From: Thiohalocapsa sp. ML1
Lineage (GTDB): Bacteria > Pseudomonadota > Gammaproteobacteria > Chromatiales > Chromatiaceae
NCBI RefSeq assembly: GCF_001469165.1
Contig: NZ_JABX01000028.1
Span: 1-64,000 of the forward strand
DNA: 64,000 bases
Reading direction: 5' to 3'
The notes under the pieces are model-generated. The model saw only the letters and a list, made by a program, of their open reading frames with translations. It made no database searches and had not been told where the DNA came from. How positions within the stretch are numbered: the stretch's first letter is position 1; every line of letters starts with the position of its first letter. Position numbers and translations under genes: made by a program. This document shows positions 42,801-50,388 of the stretch, piece by piece.

Positions 42801-43358
42801 CTCTTGCAGCGAGCGCGGGTCGCCACGCTGGTACGCGGTCCAGGCCGCGGCGAACTGCTTCACGGCCTCTTGCCACAGGCCGTCGTCGCCCCGCGCGGCG
42901 CCGGTGTTCAACGGCGTCGAAGGCGCTGAGGTCGGCAGGCCCGAGATCGTGATCGACACCGGCGCGGGTGTCGGGCCTCGTTCTTCGGCCCGGCCTGAGT
43001 CCGGCGAGGGTTGGCCGGCATCCCCGCTCGGCGCCGCGCGTTTGCTGATCCGCTCCCGCAACGCCACCGCCCGCGCGAGCCACTCCCGCGCCGCCGGCTC
43101 GCCGCCAGGCTTAGCGAGGCCGGCGAGCCCCGGCGAGAAGCCGAAGGTCATGGCGGCGCGGCTCTGGGAACTGTCCGGCGCCGGCAGCCGGGCGCGTGCG
43201 AGCGCGGCGGCCTGCTCGCAGGCGGCGAGCGCCGCTTGCAGCCGGGCGGGCTCGGGCGCGGCGGCCAGGGCGGCCTCGGCGCCGGCCAGCAGCGCGGCGC
43301 AGCGGGCCTGCCAGTCGTCCGGGCTCGGGTCGGCAGCGGGGGTGTCGGCGTCGGCCAT
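39861..43358 (-). CDS. giant TPR-like repeat protein, unknown function
   Basis: 1165 residues from ATG 43358. There is no signal peptide. After an Ala/Pro-rich lead (1-150), residues about 165-520 hold at least six copies of a TPR-like unit of about 48 residues (LDLDIPEYRNDLAGAHNSKG, then ALTAIGTATALAEAIRAYEE). Two neighbouring copies are identical at DNA level over 127 bp (42113-42239 and 42257-42383), showing recent duplication. The rest is alpha-helical with an Asp-Ala run (DAGADADADADAT) from GATGCC hexamers. The last 80 residues (LFALLKVRNACAHAEQPPDD) resemble the end of HEPN/Swt1-like helical domains. No catalytic domain is certain; a scaffold or sensor role is likely. Confidence 0.75.
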   Translation of the reverse strand: MADADTPAADPSPDDWQARCAALLAGAEAALAAAPEPARLQAALAACEQAAALARARLPAPDSSQSRAAMTFGFSPGLAGLAKPGGEPAAREWLARAVALRERISKRAAPSGDAGQPSPDSGRAEERGPTPAPVSITISGLPTSAPSTPLNTGAARGDDGLWQEAVKQFAAAWTAYQRGDPRSLQEAIRAADAGIALARRVDLSAPQRRHALAWGYNYKGFALKAIGTPQAIAAAVQAHDAAIDLLRRLHLDNPAFLTDLAGSHVNKGIALAASKRPGDLAAAMAEYDEAIRLLSPVCAEPNAEAQALSLLRNSHYNKGNALRAIGTATALAEAIRAYEEAIALSSRLDLDIPEYRNDLAGAHNSKGIALTAIGTATALAEAIRAYEEAIALSSRLDLDIPEYRNDLAGAHNSKGNALKAVGTPDALADAVRAHDAAIALLSRLNLDIPKYRNGLAVAHYNKGNDLQAIGTPAALAEAVRAYDAAIELLGRLDLDNRDYRRGLAGAHINRGAALKAHGTPEGLERALVDYQTGIDLLPDALALAWHPAADIKADGYMNLAIDLAALARPVDAEDAAEQSLSLLQRLEANGRYALRAKREQHFRQTLNYALYANQHPILPELALEHLDPDMPGAAPASAAMHRAAMEVLHRAVADVLTMPQADALRAEYGRAFARLAEIRERWFGGTATAAALRAQDAEQRGDLDAARRIVADYLQARPRDPEGWRVQAELCRRLGDGPGQEAALTELGRRLVHAGTTPPAVGAEPVARVGGALLQLRLARDLDALLPRVAAAELPDALEGLLATALGWQRWLIRDYPDAVLAPPDGESHLPAALLADWRENLNAPLDTAWQTAELAWRRLLPRLVNAHDAKTRADLLRDTLDTADRLLIEAIALVPQDWRGFVEGLIHAWRDIAAGTLDAGADADADADATAREQRAADIAEALGRALSGITHRLDAAALADSMAALAHTLGAAWGALLTPTERRLLAAAHRLKQHPGMARYAGLELGLALETALRERCIDPLREQPAAVLSRLAADEPRQDTQQAALIGYLQGKRRPPVLGVMVELYDRVLAHWDAPPPGLAAHLRALLQRWPQPEALRGADGAQQRRRRDGLFALLKVRNACAHAEQPPDDTAVEQAWQHAAGDPRDGFFPVLGRAHGLGPDA

Positions 43359-43489
43359 CGGGTGATCCCTGTGCGGCGGCTTCGGCAGAAGCCGTGACCA
43401 CGCCGATGGTCGCGTTGGCGGCCGGGCTTGTCCAGCATGCGGGGCGGGCGCCGCGTAATCGGGCGCCTCTTTCTGCGCCGTTGTCGGGA

Positions 43490-43903
43490 TCAATCGGCGT
43501 CGCTGAACGGGTTCAGCAGCCCGATGCCGCACTGCTCGAAGTCTTTGGTCTTGCGGGTCACCAGGGTGAGCTGGTGGGCCTGGGCGGTGGCGGCGATGAG
43601 CATGTCCGCTTGGTGCCGGACGCTGCCGCGGGCGGCGAGGGTGCCGCGCAGCTCGCCGGCGCGCCGCGCGATGGGTGCGGTAACGTCGAGGATCGGGTGG
43701 CGCTGGAAGAACGCCTCCACCCAGGTGCGCACGCGCGCGTTGGGGCGCCACGCGAGGCCGAACCAGATTTCATCGACGGTGATGACCGACAGCGCGAGCC
43801 GGGTGACGCCGCTCGCCCAGGCGGTGACGCCGGGGTCCGGCTCGCGGCGTACCAGCTCGCTGATGATGTTGGTGTCGACCAGGTAGCCCAACGCCTCAGT
43901 CAT
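43490..43903 (-). CDS. PIN-domain toxin (VapC/FitB-like)
   Basis: 137 residues. LVDTNIISELVRREPDPGV supplies the first acidic site, VITVDEIWFGLAWRP the Glu, and ADMLIAATAQAHQLTLVTRK then TKDFEQCGIGLLNPF the Asp and C-terminal acidic site. This is the FitB/VapC subfamily. Its start overlaps the Phd-type antitoxin stop by 8 nt. Complete. Confidence 0.9.
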   Translation of the reverse strand: MTEALGYLVDTNIISELVRREPDPGVTAWASGVTRLALSVITVDEIWFGLAWRPNARVRTWVEAFFQRHPILDVTAPIARRAGELRGTLAARGSVRHQADMLIAATAQAHQLTLVTRKTKDFEQCGIGLLNPFSDAD

Positions 43904-44177
43904 CCCGGGCTGCGGCGAAGGCGTTGGGCCGTGTCGTGCGCGGCGGCGGCGTCAGCGCGTAGTCTTCTTCTGCCATCAGTTGGCGCAGCTCGGCCATCTC
44001 GTCGGCGAGGCTCTGGGCGCTGCGCTGCTCGGACCAGGCCTTGAAGGCCTCGTAGTCGTCCGCGTCGATCACGGCCGCGACCAGGCGCTTGCGGTTGTAG
44101 ATGAGCTGGGGCTCGGCCACCGCTTGCTTGACCACTTCGGAGAAGCGCTGTTTCGCGTCGGCGATGTTCCAGGGCAT
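43896..44177 (-). CDS. Phd/YefM-family antitoxin
   Basis: 93 residues. WNIADAKQRFSEVVKQAVAE, then PQLIYNRKRLVAAVIDADDY, is the Phd/YefM DNA-binding fold; the tail (AELRQLMAEEDYALTPPPRT) is the toxin-binding part. A GGTGACACC palindrome at 44191-44199, just before the start, may be its operator. Partner of the PIN toxin gene. Confidence 0.88.
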   Translation of the reverse strand: MPWNIADAKQRFSEVVKQAVAEPQLIYNRKRLVAAVIDADDYEAFKAWSEQRSAQSLADEMAELRQLMAEEDYALTPPPRTTRPNAFAAARDD

Positions 44178-44380
44178 AGGACGTACCTAAGGTGACACCG
44201 ATTGATTGTGCATCCTGCCCAACAATCGGACGGAGCCGGACAACGCGGTTTCCAAGTCCCTTACTGGCACTGGAAATGGCCGGCATCCTGCCGTCGTTGC
44301 CCTAGATAGACAGGAGTGCGGTCCATTATAGACAAGTCATCGGCCTCCAGGTTGCGCCGTTCGCATGCCGGATCACCATC

Positions 44381-44545
44381 CGCGCGCCAGCAGCGGCGCC
44401 AGGAAGCGCCCGGTGTCGGACTCGGCTCAGGCAGCGCTGGCCTCCGGCTTGCCGGCGGCAATGATCCGCCCGACCTTAAGTCGCCGCCCTCCGGCCCAAG
44501 GATGATGATGTCCACCAGCAGCATCGAATGGTTGAGGGCGGTGGC
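44381..44545 (-). pseudogene. uvrA 3'-end remnant
   Basis: On the minus strand the sequence reads VDIIILGPEGGD and, after a frame slip, RIIAAGKPEASAA, a stop, then ESDTGRFLAPLLARG. This matches the end of UvrA (VIDLGPEGGDxGG...IVAxGTPEE...SHTGRFLxPLL). Only about 50 codons remain and at least one frameshift and one stop are present, so it is a dead fragment, not part of a uvrA gene in this window. Confidence 0.55.
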
Positions 44546-44870
44546 GTGAGGCGCCAGCGTTAGGTAACCTCAGGGCGCTTGTCAGCGGGCAGGGCAGCCG
44601 CTGTCAAGTCGCGCCACGGATGGCATGCGACGACCATGTGCCTTGGCTGCCGTCAGTGCGTGCCCCAAATGCCCCTGGGGGTGAGCAACCGTGGCGCGCC
44701 GCCGCTGGGTAGCATGGCCAAGGGTGGTTCGCAGCGCGGCCGAGGTGTCGCTCGGCTCACGGCAGGCGAGCCGGCTCGTCGGCGCCCGCGACCGTCTGGC
44801 CTATCGCAACCGGATCGTCATGCCTGGCTGCGGCGTGCTGCGTAAACTGCCCATGATTTCGGCCGGTGAG
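44546..44870. other. gap with no recognisable gene
   Basis: Part of a 960-nt non-coding stretch (44178-45138). Small frames show no motif. It separates the uvrA remnant from the upstream control region of the 45139 gene. Confidence 0.5.
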
Positions 44871-44895
44871 TGTCAGATTTTTTTACAGTTTGACG
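44871..44895 (+). promoter_or_regulatory. candidate activator site upstream of a sigma-54 promoter
   Basis: TGTCAGATTTTTTTACAGTT then TGACG, an AT-rich imperfect dyad (TGTCA...TGACG around a T-tract) that stands out from its GC-rich surroundings. It lies about 125 nt before the sigma-54 site, a usual distance for an enhancer-binding activator. The role is inferred from position and composition. Confidence 0.35.
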
Positions 44896-45018
44896 CCCGC
44901 TGCCGACGCCATCAGCGCACCGGTTCGGTTTTGCCCACGCCCACGGGGCGTTTTGTGAAGCCAAAAATGGCCGCGGAATAAGCCGTTAATCGTAGCGGCT
45001 GGATCGGGCTGTCTGATG

Positions 45019-45035
45019 TTGGCCTGATTCCTGCA
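45019..45035 (+). promoter_or_regulatory. predicted sigma-54 promoter of the PEP-CTERM-like gene
   Basis: TTGGCCTGATTCCTGCA has the invariant GG (45021-45022) and GC (45033-45034) separated by exactly 10 nt, as in -24/-12 promoters (consensus TGGCACG-N4-TTGC). The start codon is 104 nt downstream. PEP-CTERM proteins in floc-forming bacteria such as Zoogloea are known to depend on RpoN with the PrsK-PrsR system. Confidence 0.5.
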
Positions 45036-45138
45036 TGCATCACGGAAACGGTGGTTGCGAAGGCCGCTGGTGTAAAATCCTGGAACAGGGTCCGAACTGC
45101 GAGGCGGCATTTCTATGTTCACGTTGACGAAGGAAACC

Positions 45139-45825
45139 ATGTTGAGACGAAGCCCAGCGGCGATCTCCGCGCTCCTCGCGTTGGCCGGGCTGGTCGTCGC
45201 CGGCAGCGCGAACGCCTTGGTCTTTACAACCAGCGCCAGCGTGCAGGATTTCCGGTTCGACGCGCAGGACTTGGTGCTTTACACCAACCCGTCGCTCGAT
45301 CAGATCAAGCTGGAGCTGACACCGAACAACGAGGTGATCCTCACGTCGATTGAGGGTGCCGGCTTCAGCAGGACGGAAGGCGGGACGGTCCTCGGCACAC
45401 TCAACTTGGGTGGCTCCAAGTCCGGCGAGGATTTCCGGGGCAAATATACGATCTTCGGCAGCCTAACGCCGAGCGAGCAGGCCAGTACCCTGGATCGGAT
45501 GGAGGGCACCCTGGATGCGATGCAGTCGGCACCGCATGGCCAGTCGCTGGCATTCCTGTTCGTGGATGGCCCGGCGACCGGCATCCTCGGCACGCAATAC
45601 CAGAGCGTCGGCATCTACACGCATGTTGCCGGTCTGGACGTGGAAGATTGGCTTCGCCAAAGCTCCCTCATCACCGGCTCCAGCGCAAGGCTCATGGATC
45701 CGACGGCCTCGGGGCAAGGTCTCGCCAGCGCGTCGAATGTCTCCATCCCGGCGACGCCGCTGCTGCTGCTTGCGGGGCTGCTGGGGCTGCGCGCCTTGCG
45801 CGCCGCCGCTCCTAGGCGCTGCTGA
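45139..45825 (+). CDS. secreted protein with PEP-CTERM-like sorting tail
   Basis: 228 residues from ATG 45139, chosen because AAGGAAACC precedes it; 45115 is an in-frame alternative. Signal peptide MLRRSPAAISALLALAGLVV then AGSANA. The middle is beta-rich with no known domain. The C-terminus (VSIPATPLLLLAGLLGLRAL then RAAAPRRC) has a short motif, a hydrophobic helix and a basic end, the tripartite layout of PEP-CTERM/VPLPA-CTERM exosortase substrates. Expected fate: recognition by an exosortase and export to the outer surface or exopolysaccharide. No exosortase gene is in this window. Confidence 0.7.
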   Translation: MLRRSPAAISALLALAGLVVAGSANALVFTTSASVQDFRFDAQDLVLYTNPSLDQIKLELTPNNEVILTSIEGAGFSRTEGGTVLGTLNLGGSKSGEDFRGKYTIFGSLTPSEQASTLDRMEGTLDAMQSAPHGQSLAFLFVDGPATGILGTQYQSVGIYTHVAGLDVEDWLRQSSLITGSSARLMDPTASGQGLASASNVSIPATPLLLLAGLLGLRALRAAAPRRC

Positions 45826-46013
45826 CCCGCATTCCCGCCGCGCCGGATAAAGCCTTGTCATTTGCTGTCCGGAGCCTGGCCGCTGGCCGGGCGCTCGGCC
45901 CGGACGACCCTCTTCCACTTCACCGAATCGCCGCTGCCGCCGCATCACCCCTCGGCGCATTAAGATTCGCCCGCTTCCGGTTGCACCCGGACAGCCGTTC
46001 TGCGATAGCCTAG

Positions 46014-46031
46014 ACTGTCTTTATTGACAGT
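46014..46031. promoter_or_regulatory. LexA (SOS) box upstream of dnaE2
   Basis: ACTGTCTTTATTGACAGT contains CTGT-N8-ACAG, the gammaproteobacterial LexA box, with one further flanking base pair (A...T). It lies 15 nt before the dnaE2 ATG, so LexA would block transcription until DNA damage. Confidence 0.8.
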
Positions 46032-46046
46032 CCATTGCCCACCGAT

Positions 46047-49000
46047 ATGCCCGATGCCGCGCCGCCGCGGTACGCGGAGCTGTACTGCCGAACCTGCTTT
46101 TCGTTCCTGTCCGCGGCGTCGCGGCCGGCTGAGCTGGTGCGCACGGCCGCTGGGCTCGGCTACAGTGCGCTCGCCATCACGGACGTCTGCTCGCTCGCCG
46201 GCGTGGTGCGCGCGCACGAGGAGGCCGAGGCGCAGGGGCTGAAGCTCCTGATCGGCAGCGAGTTGCCCATCGACGCCGGCCCCCGACTCCTCGCGCTGGC
46301 GACCGACATGACGGGCTACGCAAGCCTGTCGCGCGTCATCTCCCGCGCCCGGCGCCGCGCGCCGAAGGGCCGCTGGCAACTGCTGCCGGAGGACCTGGAC
46401 GACGGCCTGCCGGGCTGCCTCGTCATCTGGCTGCCCGATGTGCGCGATCCCGCGGCCGAGGACACCGCGGACGAGTGGGGCCGGCGCCTCGCCGCGCGCT
46501 TCGCCGGCCGCTGCTGGATCGGCGTCGCGCTGCATCGTGCCGGCGACGACGCCGCCCGGCTCCGTCGGCTGCGCGCCTTGGGTGCTCGCGTCGGACTGCC
46601 GCTGACGGCCGTCGGCGGTGCGCTGATGCACGTGCCGGAGCGCCGCGTGCTGCTGGATGTGATGGCCGCGATCCGCACCGGCACCAGCGTGGCCGATGCC
46701 GCCTTCGAGCGCCAGAACCGCGAGCAATACCTGCGCCCGCTGCCGGTGCTCGCGCGCTTCTACCCGCGCGACCTGCTGGAAGAAACGGCCCGCATCGCGG
46801 AGCGCTGCGGCTTCAGCCTCAAGTCCATCCGCTACACCTACCCGGAAGAGCTCGTCCCCGCCGGCGCGACGCCGGACAGCCACTTGCGTGCCCTCACCGA
46901 GCAGGGCGCAGTGCATCGCTTCCCGGCCGGCCTGCCCGACAAGGTGCGCGGACAGATCGAGCACGAGCTGGCGCTGATCGCGGAGCTGGCCTACGCGCCG
47001 TTCTTCCTCACCGTGCACGATATCGTCCGCTTCGCCCGCGGGCAGGGCATCCTGTGCCAGGGGCGCGGCTCGGCGGCGAACTCGGCGGTGTGCTTTTGCT
47101 TGGGGATCACGGAGGTGGACCCGGCGCGCATGTCCATGCTGTTCGAGCGCTTCGTCTCCCGCGAGCGCAACGAGCCGCCGGACATCGACGTGGACTTCGA
47201 GCACCAGCGCCGCGAGGAGGTCATCCAGTACATCTACGCCAAGTACGGCCGCGACCGCGCCGCGCTGGCGGCCACCGTGATCTCCTACCGGCCGAAGAGC
47301 GCCGTGCGCGACGTCGGCAAGGCGCTCGGCTTCTCGGCGGACCAGGTCGATCGGCTCGCGCGCAACATCAACTGGTGGGACGGCCAGCGGGTGCCGCCGG
47401 AGCGCCTGCGCGAGGTCGGGCTCGACCCCTTCAACCCGCAGATCCTGACCCTGATGCGGCTGGTGCACGAGCTGATCGGCATGCCGCGGCACCTGTCGCA
47501 GCACGTCGGCGGCTTCGTCATCGCCCGCGGGCGCTTGGACGAGCTGGTGCCCATTGAGAACGCCGCCATGGACGGGCGCAGCGTCATCCAGTGGGACAAG
47601 GACGACCTGCACGCGCTGGGCCTGCTCAAGGTGGACTGCCTCGCGCTCGGCATGCTGAGCGCGATCCGCCGGGCGCTGGCGCTGGTCAATGCCCATCGCG
47701 GCACGGCCATGAGCGTCGCCAACATTCCGCCGGAAGACCCGCAGGTCTACGCCATGATCCAGCGCGCCGAGACCACCGGCGTGTTCCAGATCGAGTCCCG
47801 CGCGCAGATGGCCATGCTGCCGCGCCTCAAGCCCGCCTGCTTCTACGACCTGGTCATCGAGGTGGCCATCGTGCGGCCGGGGCCGATCCAGGGCGACATG
47901 GTGCACCCCTATCTCCGCCGCCGGCAGGGGCTGGAGCCCGTGACCTATCCGTCCAAAGCCGTGGAGTCCGTGCTCGGGCGCACCCTCGGCGTGCCCATCT
48001 TCCAGGAGCAGGTGATCCAGGTGGCCATGGTGGCGGCGGGCTTCGACGCCGGCGAGGCGGACCAGGTGCGCCGCTCCATGGCCGCCTGGCGGCGCCGCGG
48101 CGGGCTGGAGCACATCCGCGGGCGGCTCCTCGACGGCATGCGCGCGCGCGGCTACAGCAGCGAGTTCGCCGAGCGCATCTATCAGCAGATCCTCGGCTTC
48201 GGCGAATACGGCTTCCCTGAGTCCCATTCCGCGAGCTTCGCGCTCTTGGTCTACGTGTCCGCCTGGCTCAAGCACCACGAGCCGGCCGCCTTCTTCGCCG
48301 CGCTCATCAACAGCCAGCCCATGGGCTTCTACGCGCCGGCGCAGCTCATTCGCGAGGCGCGCCGGCAGGGCGTCGAGGTGCGCCCCGTGGACGTGCGCGC
48401 GAGCGGCTGGGACTGCACGCTGGAGCCGCGCACGCCCCCGCTCGGTCGATCAAGCGCCGGCCAGCCGGCGCTGCGGCTGGGCTTAAGGCTGGTCAAGGGG
48501 CTGTCCGCGGCCGGTGCCGAGCGGCTCGTCGCGACCCGCACGGACCCCGGCTGGCAGACCCTGGACGATCTACGCGAGCGGGCCCGGCTGGACCGGCGCG
48601 ACCTCAAGGCGCTCGCCGCCGCCGACGCGCTGGCCGGGCTCGCCGGCAATCGGCATCAGGCGAGCTGGCGCGTCGCGCGGCGCGCGGCAAGCCCGGTCTC
48701 GGACAGGGCAGGGCGGCGCGCAGCGGCATCGGCGCCGATCCAAGCCAGCCTGCCGCTGCCGCCGCCGGCGGAGCCCGCGCTGCCCCTGCTGCCGGCACCC
48801 ACGGAGGGCCGCGACATCGTCGCCGACTACGCCAGCATCGGCCTGACGCTCCGCCGCCACCCGCTGGCCCTGCTGCGCGAGCGCCTGAGCGGGCTCGGCC
48901 TCGGCAGCGCAAGCGATGTCGAGGCCGCCGCCCCCGGCGCGATGGTCCACACCGCCGGCCTCGTCATCAACCGCCAGCGTCCGGCCGCGGCCAACAACGT

Positions 49001-49220
49001 CACCTTCGTCACGCTGGAGGACGAGACCGGCCAAGTGAACCTGGTCATCTTCAAGCAGCTCGCCGAGCGCGAGCGCCGCACCCTGCTCGGCGCCCGGCTC
49101 ATGGGCGTGCAGGGCGAGGTGCAGCGCGAGGCCGGCGTCACGCACCTGATCGCTAAGCGGCTCATGGACCACTCGCACCTGCTCGGCGGGCTCGTCTTCA
49201 CCTCGCGGGATTTTCACTGA
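46047..49220 (+). CDS. dnaE2: error-prone DNA polymerase DnaE2 (ImuC)
   Basis: 1057 residues from ATG 46047 (TTG 46035 is in frame but weaker). C-family polymerase alpha subunit of the DnaE2/ImuC type, which copies past DNA damage. N-terminal PHP domain, with the first His of the usual YAELHxxS replaced by Tyr (YAELYCRTCFSFL), consistent with a degenerate PHP site. Catalytic Asp residues stand in PDIDVDFEHQRREEV (379, 381, 383) and KVDCLALGM (530). The tail OB fold reads [21 protein letters not shown] perfect LexA box precedes it. The usual imuA-imuB partners are not upstream. Two partial copies of its 3' end lie downstream. Confidence 0.94.
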   Translation: MPDAAPPRYAELYCRTCFSFLSAASRPAELVRTAAGLGYSALAITDVCSLAGVVRAHEEAEAQGLKLLIGSELPIDAGPRLLALATDMTGYASLSRVISRARRRAPKGRWQLLPEDLDDGLPGCLVIWLPDVRDPAAEDTADEWGRRLAARFAGRCWIGVALHRAGDDAARLRRLRALGARVGLPLTAVGGALMHVPERRVLLDVMAAIRTGTSVADAAFERQNREQYLRPLPVLARFYPRDLLEETARIAERCGFSLKSIRYTYPEELVPAGATPDSHLRALTEQGAVHRFPAGLPDKVRGQIEHELALIAELAYAPFFLTVHDIVRFARGQGILCQGRGSAANSAVCFCLGITEVDPARMSMLFERFVSRERNEPPDIDVDFEHQRREEVIQYIYAKYGRDRAALAATVISYRPKSAVRDVGKALGFSADQVDRLARNINWWDGQRVPPERLREVGLDPFNPQILTLMRLVHELIGMPRHLSQHVGGFVIARGRLDELVPIENAAMDGRSVIQWDKDDLHALGLLKVDCLALGMLSAIRRALALVNAHRGTAMSVANIPPEDPQVYAMIQRAETTGVFQIESRAQMAMLPRLKPACFYDLVIEVAIVRPGPIQGDMVHPYLRRRQGLEPVTYPSKAVESVLGRTLGVPIFQEQVIQVAMVAAGFDAGEADQVRRSMAAWRRRGGLEHIRGRLLDGMRARGYSSEFAERIYQQILGFGEYGFPESHSASFALLVYVSAWLKHHEPAAFFAALINSQPMGFYAPAQLIREARRQGVEVRPVDVRASGWDCTLEPRTPPLGRSSAGQPALRLGLRLVKGLSAAGAERLVATRTDPGWQTLDDLRERARLDRRDLKALAAADALAGLAGNRHQASWRVARRAASPVSDRAGRRAAASAPIQASLPLPPPAEPALPLLPAPTEGRDIVADYASIGLTLRRHPLALLRERLSGLGLGSASDVEAAAPGAMVHTAGLVINRQRPAAANNVTFVTLEDETGQVNLVIFKQLAERERRTLLGARLMGVQGEVQREAGVTHLIAKRLMDHSHLLGGLVFTSRDFH

Positions 49221-49288
49221 GATCGGTGCTCGGACCGACCGGGGCTCGACACCTTGGGCGGCGCGACGGGCACGTGCTATCTTGCGGT

Positions 49289-49304
49289 ACTACATCCTTG
49301 TAGT
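49289..49304. promoter_or_regulatory. probable operator of the RHH-PemK module
   Basis: Perfect 6-bp inverted repeat ACTACA-TCCT-TGTAGT, 30 nt before the antitoxin start. It shares the TGTAG core with the operator-like palindrome at 32426, as expected for RHH repressors. Confidence 0.55.
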
Positions 49305-49334
49305 GATTTGGGCGCTTTGATTGCGAGGAGCGAC

Positions 49335-49598
49335 ATGGGGCATCCGGTATCCGTGCGTCTTGAGCGAGACATTCAAACAACGCTGGAAGAGGCCGCCCGC
49401 GAGCGGGGTATCGGCCTCTCCACCTACCTGCGGGAGCTGGCCGCGCAGGAAGCGCGCCGCCTCCGCCGCGAGCGCATCCGCGCGCAGAGCCGCGCGGTGG
49501 CCGAGTACGTCGCCGCGACGCCGGAGGCGCAGGCCTTCTTCGACGACTGGGGCTTCGACGACTGGGGCACGCCCGCCGCCGACCCTGCGCGGCGATGA
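49335..49598 (+). CDS. RHH antitoxin of a PemK/MazF pair
   Basis: 87 residues. HPVSVRLERDIQTTLEEAAR then ERGIGLSTYLRELAAQEAR is a ribbon-helix-helix domain; the acidic end (AFFDDWGFDDWGTPAADP) should fill the toxin active site. Start ATG 49335 follows GAGGAGCGAC. The stop overlaps the toxin start by 4 nt (ATGA). Confidence 0.83.
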   Translation: MGHPVSVRLERDIQTTLEEAARERGIGLSTYLRELAAQEARRLRRERIRAQSRAVAEYVAATPEAQAFFDDWGFDDWGTPAADPARR

Positions 49599-49957
49599 GC
49601 TTCACCGCCGGCCAGATCGTGCTCGTGGACTGGCGCGACGCCTTGCCGAAAGAGCCCAACAAGCGCCGCCCCGCCGTCGTCGTCGAGGACAAGGATCTGT
49701 TCGATGATGCCTATCCGAACCTGATCTTGGTTCCGCTCGCGGACGACCCCGGACTCGCCATCGCCGAGCTGTCGGTCCGCATCGAGCCCACCCCCGAGAA
49801 CGGCTGCGCCAAGCCCTGCCACGCGCTGGCCCACCACGTGACGACCACATCCAAACGGCGCATCACGGCGACGCCTTCGCGTGTCACCAATGAGCAGATC
49901 GCCGAGATCCGCCGCTTGATCGCACTGGCCATTGGCGTCGAGGCCGCGGCGAAGTGA
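49595..49957 (+). CDS. PemK/MazF-family endoribonuclease toxin
   Basis: 120 residues. PemK-like barrel: GQIVLVDWRDALPKEPNKRR then PAVVVEDKDLF, with the family P-x-x-x-N-K-x-R-P start, and a C-terminal helix TNEQIAEIRRLIALAIGV. MazF/PemK toxins cleave mRNA at short motifs. Coupled to the preceding antitoxin. It lies directly downstream of dnaE2 in what looks like inserted cargo. Confidence 0.85.
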   Translation: MSFTAGQIVLVDWRDALPKEPNKRRPAVVVEDKDLFDDAYPNLILVPLADDPGLAIAELSVRIEPTPENGCAKPCHALAHHVTTTSKRRITATPSRVTNEQIAEIRRLIALAIGVEAAAK

Positions 49958-50085
49958 TTGCGACACCCATCGCGCCGAGCAGCCCCGGGGGAGCTTCCGA
50001 TCAGGCTGGCGACACCGCATTACTTGGCCCGGAGGATAAATAGTGGTCTGTCCCCCTTTTTACGTTTTTACGCCGGCGCCGACTG

Positions 50086-50330
50086 GGAGCGCCGGCTTTC
50101 AGCCGGCTTCGCGTGCCGGGGGCTCGATGCCCCCGGCGCGCGATCTGCGGCGCGGGAGCCGGGCGGTTGCCCATGCCGCGCGGCCGGCCGGACGAGCGCG
50201 CATGTGCTCTCTGATCGGCCAGGACGCCGCCGACGCGGCATCGAGCCGCGCCGGCGCCGAGCCGGCTGGAAAGCCGGCGACCCCGGTCCGCCGCGCCGGC
50301 GGCGAGCCGGCTGGAAAGCCGGCGATCCCA
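50086..50330. repeat. cluster of GCCGGC palindromes
   Basis: GCCGGCTTTCAGCCGGC (50091-50107), a GCCGGGGGC/GCCCCCGGC palindrome (about 50112-50138), and two identical GCCGGCTGGAAAGCCGGC units (50261-50278 and 50306-50323), each preceded by GGCGA or GCCGA and followed by GATCCC or GACCCC. They fill the gap 49958-50388, where I see no gene. A REP-like array. Confidence 0.8.
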
Positions 50331-50388
50331 GCGCAGTAGTGTCCGCTGTGCGAACCGCTTGCGTGCGGGAGGCGATGTGGCCGGCACG

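Noticed and set aside
45960-48278. 772-residue minus-strand ORF opposite dnaE2
   Set aside because: Arg/His/Ala-rich shadow translation of a strongly supported polymerase gene, no domain.
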